From Sphaerobacter thermophilus DSM 20745 (GTDB taxonomy: Bacteria; Chloroflexota; Chloroflexia; Thermomicrobiales; Thermomicrobiaceae), in NCBI RefSeq assembly GCF_000024985.1, contig NC_013524.1:806001-870000 (forward strand): 64,000 bases of DNA, in the 5' to 3' direction. Both the position numbers and the translations under genes were made by a program. Below are positions 1 to 8,171 of this stretch, piece after piece; positions within the stretch are counted from its first letter, which is position 1, and every line of letters starts with the position of its first letter. Under the pieces are notes generated by a model. The model was not told the DNA's origin, searched no databases, and saw only the letters and a list, made by a program, of their open reading frames with translations.

Positions 1-2
1 CG

Positions 3-449
3 CAGCTAGAGAAGCGGTGGGATAAGGGGAATCATTGGTGGGAGCTCCGCGCCTGCGCCTACTACAATGCGTTTGAGGCGCCGAAGATCGTGTTCCCTGA
101 CATTGCCAAGGAACCCCGGTTTGCGATTGACACGTCGAGGTCATTCACTGGCGACACTACGGCGCTTATTCCAACGGAAGACCTGTACCTGTTGGGCGTG
201 CTCAACTCCCAAGTTGCGCTCCACTTGATGGATCAGATCAGTCCGACGATCCGGGGCGGGTTCTATCGATACAAACCGCAGTACGTGCGACAGATCCCCA
301 TCGCTCATCCGTCGCCGTCGGACCGCACAGCTATTGAAGGTTTGGTCGAGAAGATCCTTGCTCAGCCGCAGGGAGCGGAGATATCCGAGCTAGAAGCCGA
401 GATCGATGCCCGCGTCGCGCGGCTGTACGGTCTACCGAGTGGGAGGTGA
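3..449 (+). CDS. C-terminal part of TaqI/Eco57I-like DNA methylase (partial)
   Basis: Only the 3' part is present: the frame is already open at the left edge and ends at TGA 447-449, so the true start lies outside. The 148 visible residues resemble the C-terminal target-recognition region of TaqI-like or Eco57I-like N6-adenine methyltransferases: WWELRACAYY, then PKIVFPDIA, and a closing LYGL segment (family knowledge). This part would read the DNA site. The catalytic NPPY and SAM motifs must lie upstream and cannot be checked. An internal GTG at 90 is not a credible start because homology continues upstream of it. An Mrr_N-type protein follows after 3 bases and then a nuclease-helicase, so this is probably the methylase or IIG-type subunit of a defence operon. 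Confidence 0.75.
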   Translation, partial: QLEKRWDKGNHWWELRACAYYNAFEAPKIVFPDIAKEPRFAIDTSRSFTGDTTALIPTEDLYLLGVLNSQVALHLMDQISPTIRGGFYRYKPQYVRQIPIAHPSPSDRTAIEGLVEKILAQPQGAEISELEAEIDARVARLYGLPSGR

Positions 450-452
450 GGA

Positions 453-1049
453 GTGGTCACGCACGCGCACACCAACGTCTCCGCCGCCTTCGATATCCTG
501 CTCGAAGCCATGGATGAGGAGATCGCGGGCATCAACCGGGCGGTCACGGAGGCGCTGGGGCACGGCGACTATGCCCGGGCGAGGGAGCTCGTCGGCCTGG
601 CGGAGCGGAAGGTAGGGATGCGCGAGCAGCTCTTGGCCTTCCGTGGGGAATGGGAAGGCGTGCCGGCCGCGCGTGTCGAGACGAATGGGCGGTCGACGCG
701 CGCTCCGCGACGCAATCTTGGGCGCGTTGGCCCAGGGCTCCGAACTCGTGAGGAGGCGTTCTACCTCCCTATTCTGCAGACTCTGGATGAGATGGGTGGT
801 GTGGCGCGAGCGTCTGAGGCGCTGGAGCGCGTCAAGGAGCGCATGGAGCACGTGCTGAAGCCTGCGGACCTGGACCCTCTTCCGTCCGACCCGAACATGC
901 CACGATGGCGCAACAGCGCACTCTGGGCGCGGCATTACATGGCCAAAGAGGGGCTGGTGAAGTCTGACACTCCCCACGGCATTTGGGAGATCAGCGAGCA
1001 GGGGCGCGAGTATCTCCGGCGGGCACGAGAGCAAGGGCAGGGGGCGTGA
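453..1049 (+). CDS. Mrr_N-type winged-helix protein of restriction operon
   Basis: 198 residues, GTG start. The N-terminal 60 residues look helical. Residues about 95-190 resemble the winged-helix Mrr N-terminal domain (restriction-system Mrr_N): a DEMGGVARASEALERV helix, a WARHYMAKEGLV helix and a GIWEISEQGREYL wing and terminal helix, the usual layout of that fold. No nuclease motif is visible, so it is probably a DNA-binding or accessory subunit. It follows the methylase end by 3 bases and its TGA overlaps the GTG of the nuclease-helicase gene in a GTGA arrangement, so the three genes are likely translationally coupled. The domain call rests on pattern recognition and the role in the complex is inferred. 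Confidence 0.65.
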   Translation: MVTHAHTNVSAAFDILLEAMDEEIAGINRAVTEALGHGDYARARELVGLAERKVGMREQLLAFRGEWEGVPAARVETNGRSTRAPRRNLGRVGPGLRTREEAFYLPILQTLDEMGGVARASEALERVKERMEHVLKPADLDPLPSDPNMPRWRNSALWARHYMAKEGLVKSDTPHGIWEISEQGREYLRRAREQGQGA

Positions 1050-4000
1050 CGGCGCACGACATCATCGACAACCGGCACGAGCGGCTGGTCGACCACATCC
1101 TCGCTATCCTGCCGCAGGCCGCGCGCGCAAGGTTCGCCGTCGGCTACTTCTTCCTGTCCGGCCTGGAGGCGCTCGGTGCCAGCCTCGACGCGATCGGGGA
1201 GCTGCGCCTGCTGATCGGCAACACCTCGAACCGGGAGACGATCGAGCAGCTCAGCGAGGCGTACCGCCGCCTGGATCTGGTCCAGGAGCGGGCCGAGGAG
1301 ATGCGCCTGGCCCGCCGGGCCGACCACCGGGCGCGCGCCCGCGAGACGGCGGACAACCTGCGCCAGACGATCGGCGTGATGGATCAGACCGACGCCGGGG
1401 AGGAGCTGGTTCACACGCTCATCCGCATGGTCGAGGAGCAGCGGCTGAAGGTCCGTGTCTACACCCGCGGCCGGCTCCATGCCAAGGCGTACATCTTCGA
1501 CTGGACCAACCCGACTCCCGGCAACCGGGGTATCGCCATCGTCGGCTCCAGCAACCTCACCCTCGCCGGGATCCAGGACAACACCGAGCTGAATGTTCTG
1601 GTCCATGACAACGGCAACCCGCTTGACCCTAGCCAGGGGAACCATGCGAAGCTCGTCGCCTGGTTCGAGGAGCTGTGGGAAGAGGCGCAGGACTTCGACG
1701 AGCTTTTGATGACCGAGCTGCGCCAGTCGTGGGCCGGCCGGCTGGCGACGCCCTACGACGTCTACATGAAGACCCTCTACACCCTGGTCCGCGACCGGCT
1801 GGAGGGGGAGGAGCAGCGGACGCTGCTCGGGGAGGACGAGATCACCCGCTCGCTGGCCGACTTCCAGGAGGTCGCGGTGCGGCAGGCGATCCGTATGATC
1901 CGGGAGTACGGCGGGTGCTTCGTGGCCGACGTGGTGGGTCTGGGCAAGAGCTTCGTCGGTGCGGCGATCGTGAAGTACTTCGAGCGGGCCGAGGGCCGGC
2001 GGGCGCTGATCATCTGCCCCAAGGCGCTCAAAGAGATGTGGGACGAGTACAACGAGCGGTTTCACCTCAATGCGCACGTGGTCCCGATGAGCATGCTCCT
2101 GGAGGGGGATCGCGGCGTGGACCTGCTCCACGACGTGCAGTACCGCGAGCGGGACTTTGTGCTGATCGATGAGAGTCACAACTTCCGCCACAGCGACACG
2201 CAGCGGTACCGCGTGCTCCAGTCGTTTATCGCGGCAGACCCGGAGCGGCGTGTCTGCCTGCTGACCGCGACGCCACGCAATAGCCGTGCGCTGGATGTCT
2301 ACCACCAGATCAAGCTCTTCCACCACGACGAGGTGCCGCGCATGCCGATCGACGCGCCGACCCTGCGCGCGTTCTTCAATCGGATCGGCGATGGCCCGGG
2401 GGCGGACGGTACGAACACAGCGCGCTTGCAAGACCTGCTGCGGCATATCCTGATCCGGCGCACCCGCCGAAGCGTGCTGCGTTGGTACGGCTACGCCGAC
2501 GACACCGGACAGCCGCTCAGCGCGTTGAGCGAGTCTGAGGCCGCGGCGTACCTCGACGGCCGTGATGGTCGCCGGGCCTACATCCAGGTTGCCGGCCGGC
2601 GCCAGTATTTCCCTCGCCGCGAGCTGGAGACGCTGCGGTACAGCATCGAAGACACGTACAACGGTCTCTACGAGACGATCCGTGGTTATCTAGGCCGGCC
2701 AGGGCGCGGGCGGGAAGTTGCGATCGCGGAGCGTGCCGAGGCACCCGCCGAGCTGACCTACGCCCGCTACGGGCTCTACAACTACGTGCGCCCGGAGAAG
2801 CGCGACCAGGCTCCCTACACCGACTTGCAGCGGGCCGGGCGGAATCTGCGCGGCTTGATCCGGACGATGCTCTTCAAGCGGTTTGAGTCGAGCGTCGCGG
2901 CGTTCCGGCAGACGCTGGAGCGCATGGTGCAGACGCAGACGGCCTTCCTGGCCGCGCTCGACGCCGGGATCGTACCGGCCGGCGAGCCGGCCGAGCGCCT
3001 GCTGGGCCGGGCGGATGCCATCGGCGACGATCTGGTCGACGCGCTGGCCGCGGTCTCACGGAGCTACCGGGCGGAGGACTTCGATGTCGAGCGGCTCCGG
3101 CGGCACATTGAGGCCGATGTGCGCCTCCTGCGCACCATGCTCGACCTCGTCGCGCCGATCAGGCCCGAGCGGGACGACAAGCTGCGGGTGCTCCGGCGGC
3201 GGCTGGAGACCGCCCCGATCGCCGGGAAGAAGTGCCTGATCTTCACCCAGTACGCCGACACGGCGGTCTACCTCTACGAGAACCTGAACCGCGGCGGCGC
3301 GCGGGCCGACATCGAGGTGATCTATGGCGACGACAAGAGCAAGTCCCGCATCGTCGCCCGCTTCGCGCCACGGGCCAACCCCCATCTGCAGCAGCGCGAG
3401 GGGGAGCCGGAGATCCAGATCCTGATCGCGACCGACGTGCTGGCCGAGGGGCTCAACATGCAGGACTGCGACGTGGTCATCAACTACGACCTGCACTGGA
3501 ACCCGGTGCGGCTGATCCAGCGCTTCGGCCGGATCGACCGGATCGGCTCCGAGCACGCCGTCATCTGGGGGTGCAACTTCCTGCCGGAGCGAGGGATCGA
3601 GCGCAACCTGCGGCTGACCGAGGTGCTGCGGAACCGTATTCAGGAGATCCACGAGACGATCGGGGAGGACGCCGCGATTCTCGACCGGTCCGAACAGATC
3701 AACCCCGAGGCGATGTACGCCATCTACGAGGGGAACACCAGCGCGCTCTCACGCTATGAGGACGACCCCGAGGAGGCATCGTACGTCGACCTCAATGAGG
3801 CGGAGGAGATGTTCCGGCGCCTGCGTCAGGACGATCCCGACGAGTTCCGACGTATCGCCGACCTGCGTGACGGCATCCGGGCGGGTATGCCGTCGCAGGA
3901 GAAAGGGTGCTTCGTCTTTTGCCAGGCCGGGTCTTTCCAGCAGTTGGTCCTCGTCGACGAAGCGGGCAACGAGATCACCCGCGACATCGGTCGCGTGCTT

Positions 4001-4438
4001 GCCGCCATCCGCGCCACCCCGGAGACTCCCGGTCTCTCCAGGCTCCCGTCGGGACACAACGATCGGGTGATGGCGGTGAAACGCCGCTTCGAGCAGGACG
4101 TGCGCTACCGACGGACGCAGCAGGAGCACACCGGGTCCCGCTCGGTCGCCCAGGACTGGGTGTTGCGGCAGCTCCGGGAACTTTATGCCGAGACCAGTGA
4201 CGAAGGGCTGCGGGAAAAGATCAACATGCTGGAGCGAGCCTTCAGCATCTCACCGACGGCGGCAGTACGCCGGGAGCTCGGCACCCTACGGCGCGACGGT
4301 ATTGCCGGCCTTCGGCTTATCGACAATCTCATCACGATCTACCACCGCCACCGCCTGCAGGACCGCCTCGAACAGTCTCAACGCCCCGACGGCGTGCCTG
4401 ACATCCCGCACGTCGTCTGCAGTATGGCGCTGGCGTGA
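1046..4438 (+). CDS. PLD nuclease-like plus SNF2/DEAD helicase fusion protein
   Basis: 1130 residues. The start chosen is the GTG at 1046 that overlaps the TGA of the previous gene. An alternative start at 983 would run 67 bases into that gene. Residues 1-200 form a phospholipase D-like domain with one HxKx4D motif (HAKAYIFD near residue 145) followed by GSSNLT. A superfamily 2 SNF2/DEAD-like helicase follows: VVGLGKS (motif I, near 296), DESH (motif II, near 375), LLTATPRNS (III), DVLAEGLNMQ (V) and QRFGRIDRIG (VI, near 825). The last 270 residues are unassigned. Such proteins accompany methylases in phage-defence operons; DISARM has comparable parts as separate genes. Likely an ATP-driven DNA translocase with nuclease function; the partner roles are inferred. 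Confidence 0.85.
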   Translation: MTAHDIIDNRHERLVDHILAILPQAARARFAVGYFFLSGLEALGASLDAIGELRLLIGNTSNRETIEQLSEAYRRLDLVQERAEEMRLARRADHRARARETADNLRQTIGVMDQTDAGEELVHTLIRMVEEQRLKVRVYTRGRLHAKAYIFDWTNPTPGNRGIAIVGSSNLTLAGIQDNTELNVLVHDNGNPLDPSQGNHAKLVAWFEELWEEAQDFDELLMTELRQSWAGRLATPYDVYMKTLYTLVRDRLEGEEQRTLLGEDEITRSLADFQEVAVRQAIRMIREYGGCFVADVVGLGKSFVGAAIVKYFERAEGRRALIICPKALKEMWDEYNERFHLNAHVVPMSMLLEGDRGVDLLHDVQYRERDFVLIDESHNFRHSDTQRYRVLQSFIAADPERRVCLLTATPRNSRALDVYHQIKLFHHDEVPRMPIDAPTLRAFFNRIGDGPGADGTNTARLQDLLRHILIRRTRRSVLRWYGYADDTGQPLSALSESEAAAYLDGRDGRRAYIQVAGRRQYFPRRELETLRYSIEDTYNGLYETIRGYLGRPGRGREVAIAERAEAPAELTYARYGLYNYVRPEKRDQAPYTDLQRAGRNLRGLIRTMLFKRFESSVAAFRQTLERMVQTQTAFLAALDAGIVPAGEPAERLLGRADAIGDDLVDALAAVSRSYRAEDFDVERLRRHIEADVRLLRTMLDLVAPIRPERDDKLRVLRRRLETAPIAGKKCLIFTQYADTAVYLYENLNRGGARADIEVIYGDDKSKSRIVARFAPRANPHLQQREGEPEIQILIATDVLAEGLNMQDCDVVINYDLHWNPVRLIQRFGRIDRIGSEHAVIWGCNFLPERGIERNLRLTEVLRNRIQEIHETIGEDAAILDRSEQINPEAMYAIYEGNTSALSRYEDDPEEASYVDLNEAEEMFRRLRQDDPDEFRRIADLRDGIRAGMPSQEKGCFVFCQAGSFQQLVLVDEAGNEITRDIGRVLAAIRATPETPGLSRLPSGHNDRVMAVKRRFEQDVRYRRTQQEHTGSRSVAQDWVLRQLRELYAETSDEGLREKINMLERAFSISPTAAVRRELGTLRRDGIAGLRLIDNLITIYHRHRLQDRLEQSQRPDGVPDIPHVVCSMALA

Positions 4439-4500
4439 GGCATGTTGCGCATCAGAAGCACCGGAACTTGCTGGCTCACGTTCCCCAGGGGCATGGACGT

Positions 4501-4541
4501 CCCCCCTCTCCCACAAGGGGAGAGGGGCCGGGGGTGAGGGG
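4501..4541. repeat. Family A intergenic palindrome, short form
   Basis: A stem of the type CCCTCTCCC/GGGGAGAGGGG followed by GGGGGTGAGGGG. The same core recurs at eight other places in this window. This copy lacks the CGTCAT and GTGTTCCGTG flanks seen in the long copies. It lies between the convergent 3' ends of the helicase and ZIP genes and could act as a two-way terminator, though no T-run follows. Confidence 0.7.
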
Positions 4542-4551
4542 TAACCCCACC

Positions 4552-5748
4552 TCACGCCGCCACGACCAGCGCCGTGAGGTACATGATCGCGATGCCGGCG
4601 GTGACGCCGGTGAGGGAGGTCCAGTCGAGGAGCGGGGCGCGGCGGTCGGCGCCGGTGAGGAGCCGGGCGACCTCGACGACGACCTGCGCGATGGCGCCGA
4701 TGCCGATGGCCAGGAAGAGCGTGGCCCAGAGGGGACTGAACGCGAACCCGCCGATCCAGACCCCGGCGATGGCCGGCCCGCCGGCCAGGAGCGCCAGCCG
4801 CGCGAAGTGGGTCAGGCGCGGGCGTTCGCGCAGGATCGGCGCGGCGATGCCGACGCCCTCGGTGACGTTGTGGAGCGTGAAGCCGGCGATCAGGAAGACG
4901 CCCAGCGCGACCTCGCCCAGCGCGAAGGCCGCGCCGATGGCCAGCCCCTCGCCGAGGTTGTGCAGCCCGATGCCGAGCGCGATGCGGTAGGCGACATCCA
5001 GCCCGCGCCGCGGCGCGCCTTCCGGACGGCGCGCCAGGGTCATCAGCAGCAGGAAGGTGAGCAGCGCCACCACCGGGACGAGGAGCGGCCCGCTCAGTGC
5101 CCCGGGCACCCGCGCCGCCGTTTCCTGCGCCTCTTCGAACATGTCGATCGCCAGGAAGAGCAGCAGCCCCACCGTGAGTGCCAGCAGGAAGCGCATCCCG
5201 CGCCGGCCGAGCTGGCGCAGGGCGGGGTACCAGAGGAGCCCGATCGCCACCGGCACCACGCCGACGTAGAACCCGATCAACCCCAGCCGCACGAAGGTGC
5301 TCGCCTGCGGCGCGGGCGACTGCACCGCGACCGGTACCTCGGCCTCGAAGCGCACCCCGTTGCGCGACAGGAGGGTGATGGTGTGCGCCTCGCCCTCGAC
5401 CCACGGATAGGGGATCGCGATGGTGGCCGCGTCGAGCCGGCCGAGCGTCTGGGATGGCTCCATGGTGAAGGCCCAGTAGGCGTCGTCCACCAGCACCTGG
5501 GCGATGGTGACCGGGTCGGGGCCGTCGTTGACCACCTCGAGCTGGATCATCCCCGGCGCGGGCAGGGTGACCCGCTGGATGCTGAGGGCCTCGATCGGCG
5601 GCACATCACGCCGGGTCAGCCCACCGCCGGTAGCGATGATCGCCGCGAGCACCGCCGCCAGCAGCACCAACGGCACCAGCGCGAGCACGACCCGTCGCGC
5701 GCTCCACCGCGACTCGGCCCGCTGCTCCACCCGCTCCGCGCGTGCCAT
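4552..5748 (-). CDS. ZIP-family metal transporter with extra N-terminal domain
   Basis: 398 residues. A membrane segment lies at about residues 20-40 and a predicted extracytoplasmic beta-rich region at about 45-150. An integral ZIP domain with several helices follows. The ZIP signature helices are visible: GLHNLGEGLAIGAAF and FTLHNVTEGVGIAAP, whose His and Glu residues form the metal site in this family. ZIP proteins move zinc, iron or manganese into the cytoplasm. The N-terminal domain is unusual, since ZIP proteins are normally near 250-300 residues. AAGGGA precedes the ATG. It lies downstream of a multicopper oxidase on the same strand, separated by a family A repeat, which suggests a shared metal-uptake role. 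The transported metal is not readable from sequence. Confidence 0.85.
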   Translation of the reverse strand: MARAERVEQRAESRWSARRVVLALVPLVLLAAVLAAIIATGGGLTRRDVPPIEALSIQRVTLPAPGMIQLEVVNDGPDPVTIAQVLVDDAYWAFTMEPSQTLGRLDAATIAIPYPWVEGEAHTITLLSRNGVRFEAEVPVAVQSPAPQASTFVRLGLIGFYVGVVPVAIGLLWYPALRQLGRRGMRFLLALTVGLLLFLAIDMFEEAQETAARVPGALSGPLLVPVVALLTFLLLMTLARRPEGAPRRGLDVAYRIALGIGLHNLGEGLAIGAAFALGEVALGVFLIAGFTLHNVTEGVGIAAPILRERPRLTHFARLALLAGGPAIAGVWIGGFAFSPLWATLFLAIGIGAIAQVVVEVARLLTGADRRAPLLDWTSLTGVTAGIAIMYLTALVVAA

Positions 5749-5766
5749 GGTGCTGTCCCTTCGAGC

Positions 5767-5912
5767 GCGTCATGCGTCATACGTCATACGTCATACGTCA
5801 TGCGTCAGCCGTACTGCGTATTGCGTGTTCCGTTGTTCTCCCCTCTCCCCGGGTGGGCTCCGTCCGAGAGGGGCCTGGGGTGAGGGGGACGTATGACGGA
5901 TGACGCATGACG
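5767..5912. repeat. Family A palindromic repeat, long form
   Basis: A nested inverted repeat. Outer arms are tandem CGTCATGCGTCAT/ATGACGCATGACG units, followed by GTATTGCGTGTTCCG-type sequence on the left, with a central CCCCTCTCCCC...GAGAGGGG hairpin containing GGGCTCCGTCC. It fills the whole gap between the multicopper oxidase stop and the ZIP gene and abuts both. The left arm holds three or four tandem 9-bp units (CATACGT-type). Confidence 0.85.
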
Positions 5913-7004
5913 CTACCTCACCTCAAACAAGCTGCTCCAGCCCAGCTCGGCGAACTCCGACTGGTGGGCGTGGAACATGTACAGGCCCGGCTCGTGCTCC
6001 TGGTACGAGAACTCCAGGATCCCGCGCTGCGCCTGGCACTGCATGACCGTGTCGATCCGGCGCAGCGTCGGCTCCAGGGTGGTGCCGTGGTCGTAGTAGT
6101 CGAAGAAGTTCGCGTGCAGGTGCAGCGAGTTGACCGGGTCGAACTCCGTGATGTTGATCAGGTAGACCCGGATCGGCCGGGTCCGGTCCACCGGGATCGG
6201 GTGCTTCATATAGTGGAAGGCCACGGTGTTGACGGCGTAGACCTCGTTCTCGCCGTCGAAGTCGGTGTCGAAGGCGTTCATCACCATCACGAACTCCTGC
6301 CACGCGGCCGACTCGGGGTAGTCGGGGTGGCGGGCGCGTGCGGCCTCACCGTGGCGCGCCGGGTCGGGGTTGATGATGAAGGCGCCGTAGAGCCCCTTCG
6401 CGATGTGCTTCTTCAGCGGCATGCTGTGGCAGTGGTAAAGGTGGCAGCCGAACGGCTCCGCCCGGAACTCGTAGGTGAACGCCTCGCCGGGCTCGATATC
6501 GCCGCGGCCGATCCCCGGCACCCCATCCATGGCGGCGGTGTGGATGCCGTGGAAGTGGATCGTGTGCGGGTGGCTCCCGGCGTTGACGAAGTTGACGCGG
6601 ACGAGGTCTCCCTCGTTGCAGCGCAGGGTCGGGCCGGGCACCTGACCGTTGTAGGTCCAGGCCGGGAAGAAAACCCCCGGCGCGATCTCGATCTCCTTGT
6701 CGAAGGCGGTCAGGGTGAACTCCCGCACGGTCTGTCCATCCGCGCCCACGCTGACGGTGCCGTAGTCGAACGCGGTAAGGAAGGCCGACGGGTCGTAGCC
6801 CATCGCGGCGGTGTCGACATCCCCCACCGTCATCGCCGGGCCGTGCGGGGTCGCCGCGTGGTTGTCGGTGTGGCTCTCAGCGTGGGACGTGTGGTCGTGA
6901 TCGCGGCCGGGCGAGCGCGTGCCGAGCCAGCCAAGCCCGCCGACCGCCGCGCTCAGCGAGCCGGCCCGTAGGAACTGTCGTCGTGAGAGCCACCGCTCGC
7001 CCAT
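5913..7004 (-). CDS. Two-domain multicopper oxidase, Tat-exported
   Basis: 363 residues. The N-terminus carries a twin-arginine signal (RRQFLRAG with a following hydrophobic stretch), so the folded enzyme is exported. Four copper-ligand clusters are visible: HPHTIHFHGIH, HLYHCHSMPLKKH, LHLHANFF and MFHAHQSEFAELGW. The Cys-containing HCH motif lies in the first cupredoxin domain and the second has only HAH. This is the two-domain architecture related to nitrite-reductase-like ancestors (family knowledge), with the type 1 site in domain 1. A His-rich linker follows the signal. The likely role is oxidation of metals or small phenols outside the membrane. The ZIP transporter lies downstream, so metal oxidation or uptake is a reasonable inference. 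Confidence 0.88.
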   Translation of the reverse strand: MGERWLSRRQFLRAGSLSAAVGGLGWLGTRSPGRDHDHTSHAESHTDNHAATPHGPAMTVGDVDTAAMGYDPSAFLTAFDYGTVSVGADGQTVREFTLTAFDKEIEIAPGVFFPAWTYNGQVPGPTLRCNEGDLVRVNFVNAGSHPHTIHFHGIHTAAMDGVPGIGRGDIEPGEAFTYEFRAEPFGCHLYHCHSMPLKKHIAKGLYGAFIINPDPARHGEAARARHPDYPESAAWQEFVMVMNAFDTDFDGENEVYAVNTVAFHYMKHPIPVDRTRPIRVYLINITEFDPVNSLHLHANFFDYYDHGTTLEPTLRRIDTVMQCQAQRGILEFSYQEHEPGLYMFHAHQSEFAELGWSSLFEVR

Positions 7005-7054
7005 ACCCTCGCTCCATTATGTCGCCTTCCCAGCATGAACTGTGCCGTGGATAA

Positions 7055-7080
7055 TTTCAAGTGTAGCTATGGCTAAATTT
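7055..7080 (-). promoter_or_regulatory. Operator-like box and -35 upstream of multicopper oxidase
   Basis: Read on the minus strand, AATTTAGCCATAGCTAC contains the palindrome TAGC-CATA-GCTA and is followed three bases later by TTGAAA (7060-7055), a plausible -35. The same arrangement (TTAG..CTA, three bases, TTGA) occurs upstream of the manganese ABC operon near 14906-14927. This points to a shared metal-responsive repressor of the DtxR/MntR kind. The -10 is weak. Confidence 0.5.
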
Positions 7081-7142
7081 CGGGAGGTGTGGGGGGTGAG
7101 GGCCGTCTTCGGTATCCGACAACCCTGATCGCTGCATCGAAC

Positions 7143-7171
7143 TTGACATCTCTTACAGTCTGCTGCATCGT
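7143..7171 (+). promoter_or_regulatory. Possible promoter of antitoxin gene
   Basis: TTGACA at 7143-7148 is a perfect -35 hexamer. With a 17-base spacer the -10 would be CATCGT, which is poor, so the assignment is tentative. It lies about 30 bases upstream of the chosen ATG of the antitoxin. Confidence 0.35.
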
Positions 7172-7202
7172 GGGGCCGGACGGTGAGACGCGGAGGTGCG
7201 CG

Positions 7203-7814
7203 ATGGTAGCAGCGGTCGTGATCACGGCAACGCCGGAGCTGGAAGCGACTGAGCCGCGCATCCACGACGCGCTGCGGCGTTTTCAGGAGCGCCTGAACGC
7301 GCTCCAGCCGTCCGAAATGGAGGCGGTCATCGAGGCTGCCACGCGCGCTCTGAGCCAGTCCGAGGAGCCGGTGCCCCCGATCGTCGACGCGCTCAGCGGC
7401 GGGCGGCGTCCCACCGCGGCCGAGCGTGTCGAGGCGGAGATCGATGTTCTGATGCGGTCGTTTGCTCGCCGTCGGGAACTGCTGGCTGGCGCGCTGACCG
7501 CGTCGCAGGTCGCGCGGTTGCTCGGCACTTCGCGCCAGACACCGCATGACCGACTCGCCGCCGGCACGTTGCTCGCCGTCATGGATCAAGGCGCCTGGCG
7601 CTTCCCGGCCTGGCAGTTCGACCCCGAGGGTGACAACGGGGTCGTCCCCGGGCTGCCCGAGGTGATCCGCGCGCTGCGCGTCTCCCCCATCGCCAAGATG
7701 AGCTGGCTCACGCGCCCCAACCCGATGCTCGACGGCGATACCCCGCTGGCCCGCCTCAAGGCCGGGCAGGTCGAGCAGGTCGTTGCCCTGGCGCGCGCGG
7801 TGGGTGCCGACTGA
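7203..7814 (+). CDS. MbcA/ParS/Xre-type antitoxin
   Basis: 203 residues. The ATG at 7203 is chosen because GGAGG sits a few bases upstream; an earlier in-frame start at 7089 would extend through the promoter region. The middle holds a helix-turn-helix-like stretch (TASQVARLLGTSRQTPHDRLAAGTL cut by position: residues about 100-125). The C-terminus (residues about 155-200) contains a DUF2384-type segment with FDPEG, PMLDGDTPLARLK and a final helix, as in antitoxins paired with RES-domain NAD-degrading toxins (family knowledge). The next gene starts within a few bases and encodes the beginning of a RES domain. The antitoxin looks intact and probably represses its own promoter. Confidence 0.75.
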   Translation: MVAAVVITATPELEATEPRIHDALRRFQERLNALQPSEMEAVIEAATRALSQSEEPVPPIVDALSGGRRPTAAERVEAEIDVLMRSFARRRELLAGALTASQVARLLGTSRQTPHDRLAAGTLLAVMDQGAWRFPAWQFDPEGDNGVVPGLPEVIRALRVSPIAKMSWLTRPNPMLDGDTPLARLKAGQVEQVVALARAVGAD

Positions 7815-7815
7815 G

Positions 7816-8067
7816 GTGGTGCGGGTCGCTCTCCCACCGCCCAACCGGCCCATCGCCCCCTGTTTCCACGAGATCCCTGCCGGGGCGCGGCTCGTCCGCA
7901 TCTTCGACCCGACGCGCCGGAACCAGACGGCGCTGACCTTTCGGTCGTACGGTCCCCTCAAGCGCTTCGACCATCACCGCGGCCGGGAGCCGGACCGCGC
8001 CGCTTCCTGGGAGGGCGTGGCGGACATTCACCTGTTCCTCAGCGCCACCTCGGTCGCTAGTCCGTAG
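7816..8067 (+). pseudogene. Truncated RES-domain toxin
   Basis: 83 residues from GTG 7816 (GTG 7819 is also possible), one base after the antitoxin stop. The first 55 residues match the start of RES-family toxins: IPAGARLVRIFDP, then TALTFRSYGPLKRFDHHRG, which carries the arginine of the NAD-binding site. After DHHRG the sequence no longer resembles the family and stops after about 30 residues, whereas RES toxins are usually about 150-200 residues and carry further catalytic residues in the missing part. The toxin is therefore almost certainly inactive. The break lies about 100 bases from an AT-richer restriction gene, so insertion of that gene may have removed the rest (inference). Confidence 0.7.
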
Positions 8068-8171
8068 CAGAACGGCTGGTTGATGCTTTGCTTGATCGAG
8101 TACGTCTCCCTAGCCAGCCAAGATGTCCAGACACCCAATCCTCAGTCTCCAGCCATCGACAGTGCCTCGTT

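Noticed and set aside
983-1045. Upstream start of the helicase gene
   Set aside because: It would overlap the Mrr_N gene by 67 bases; the GTG at 1046 gives a normal GTGA overlap.
935-2446. A 503-codon minus-strand frame opposite the helicase
   Set aside because: Shadow of the PLD-SNF2 gene; no homology features, and the sense strand carries the PLD and helicase motifs.
5767-5810. Tandem CATACGT-type units as a possible CRISPR array
   Set aside because: Units are only 8-9 bases with no unique spacers and are part of the family A repeat arm. No cas gene is present.
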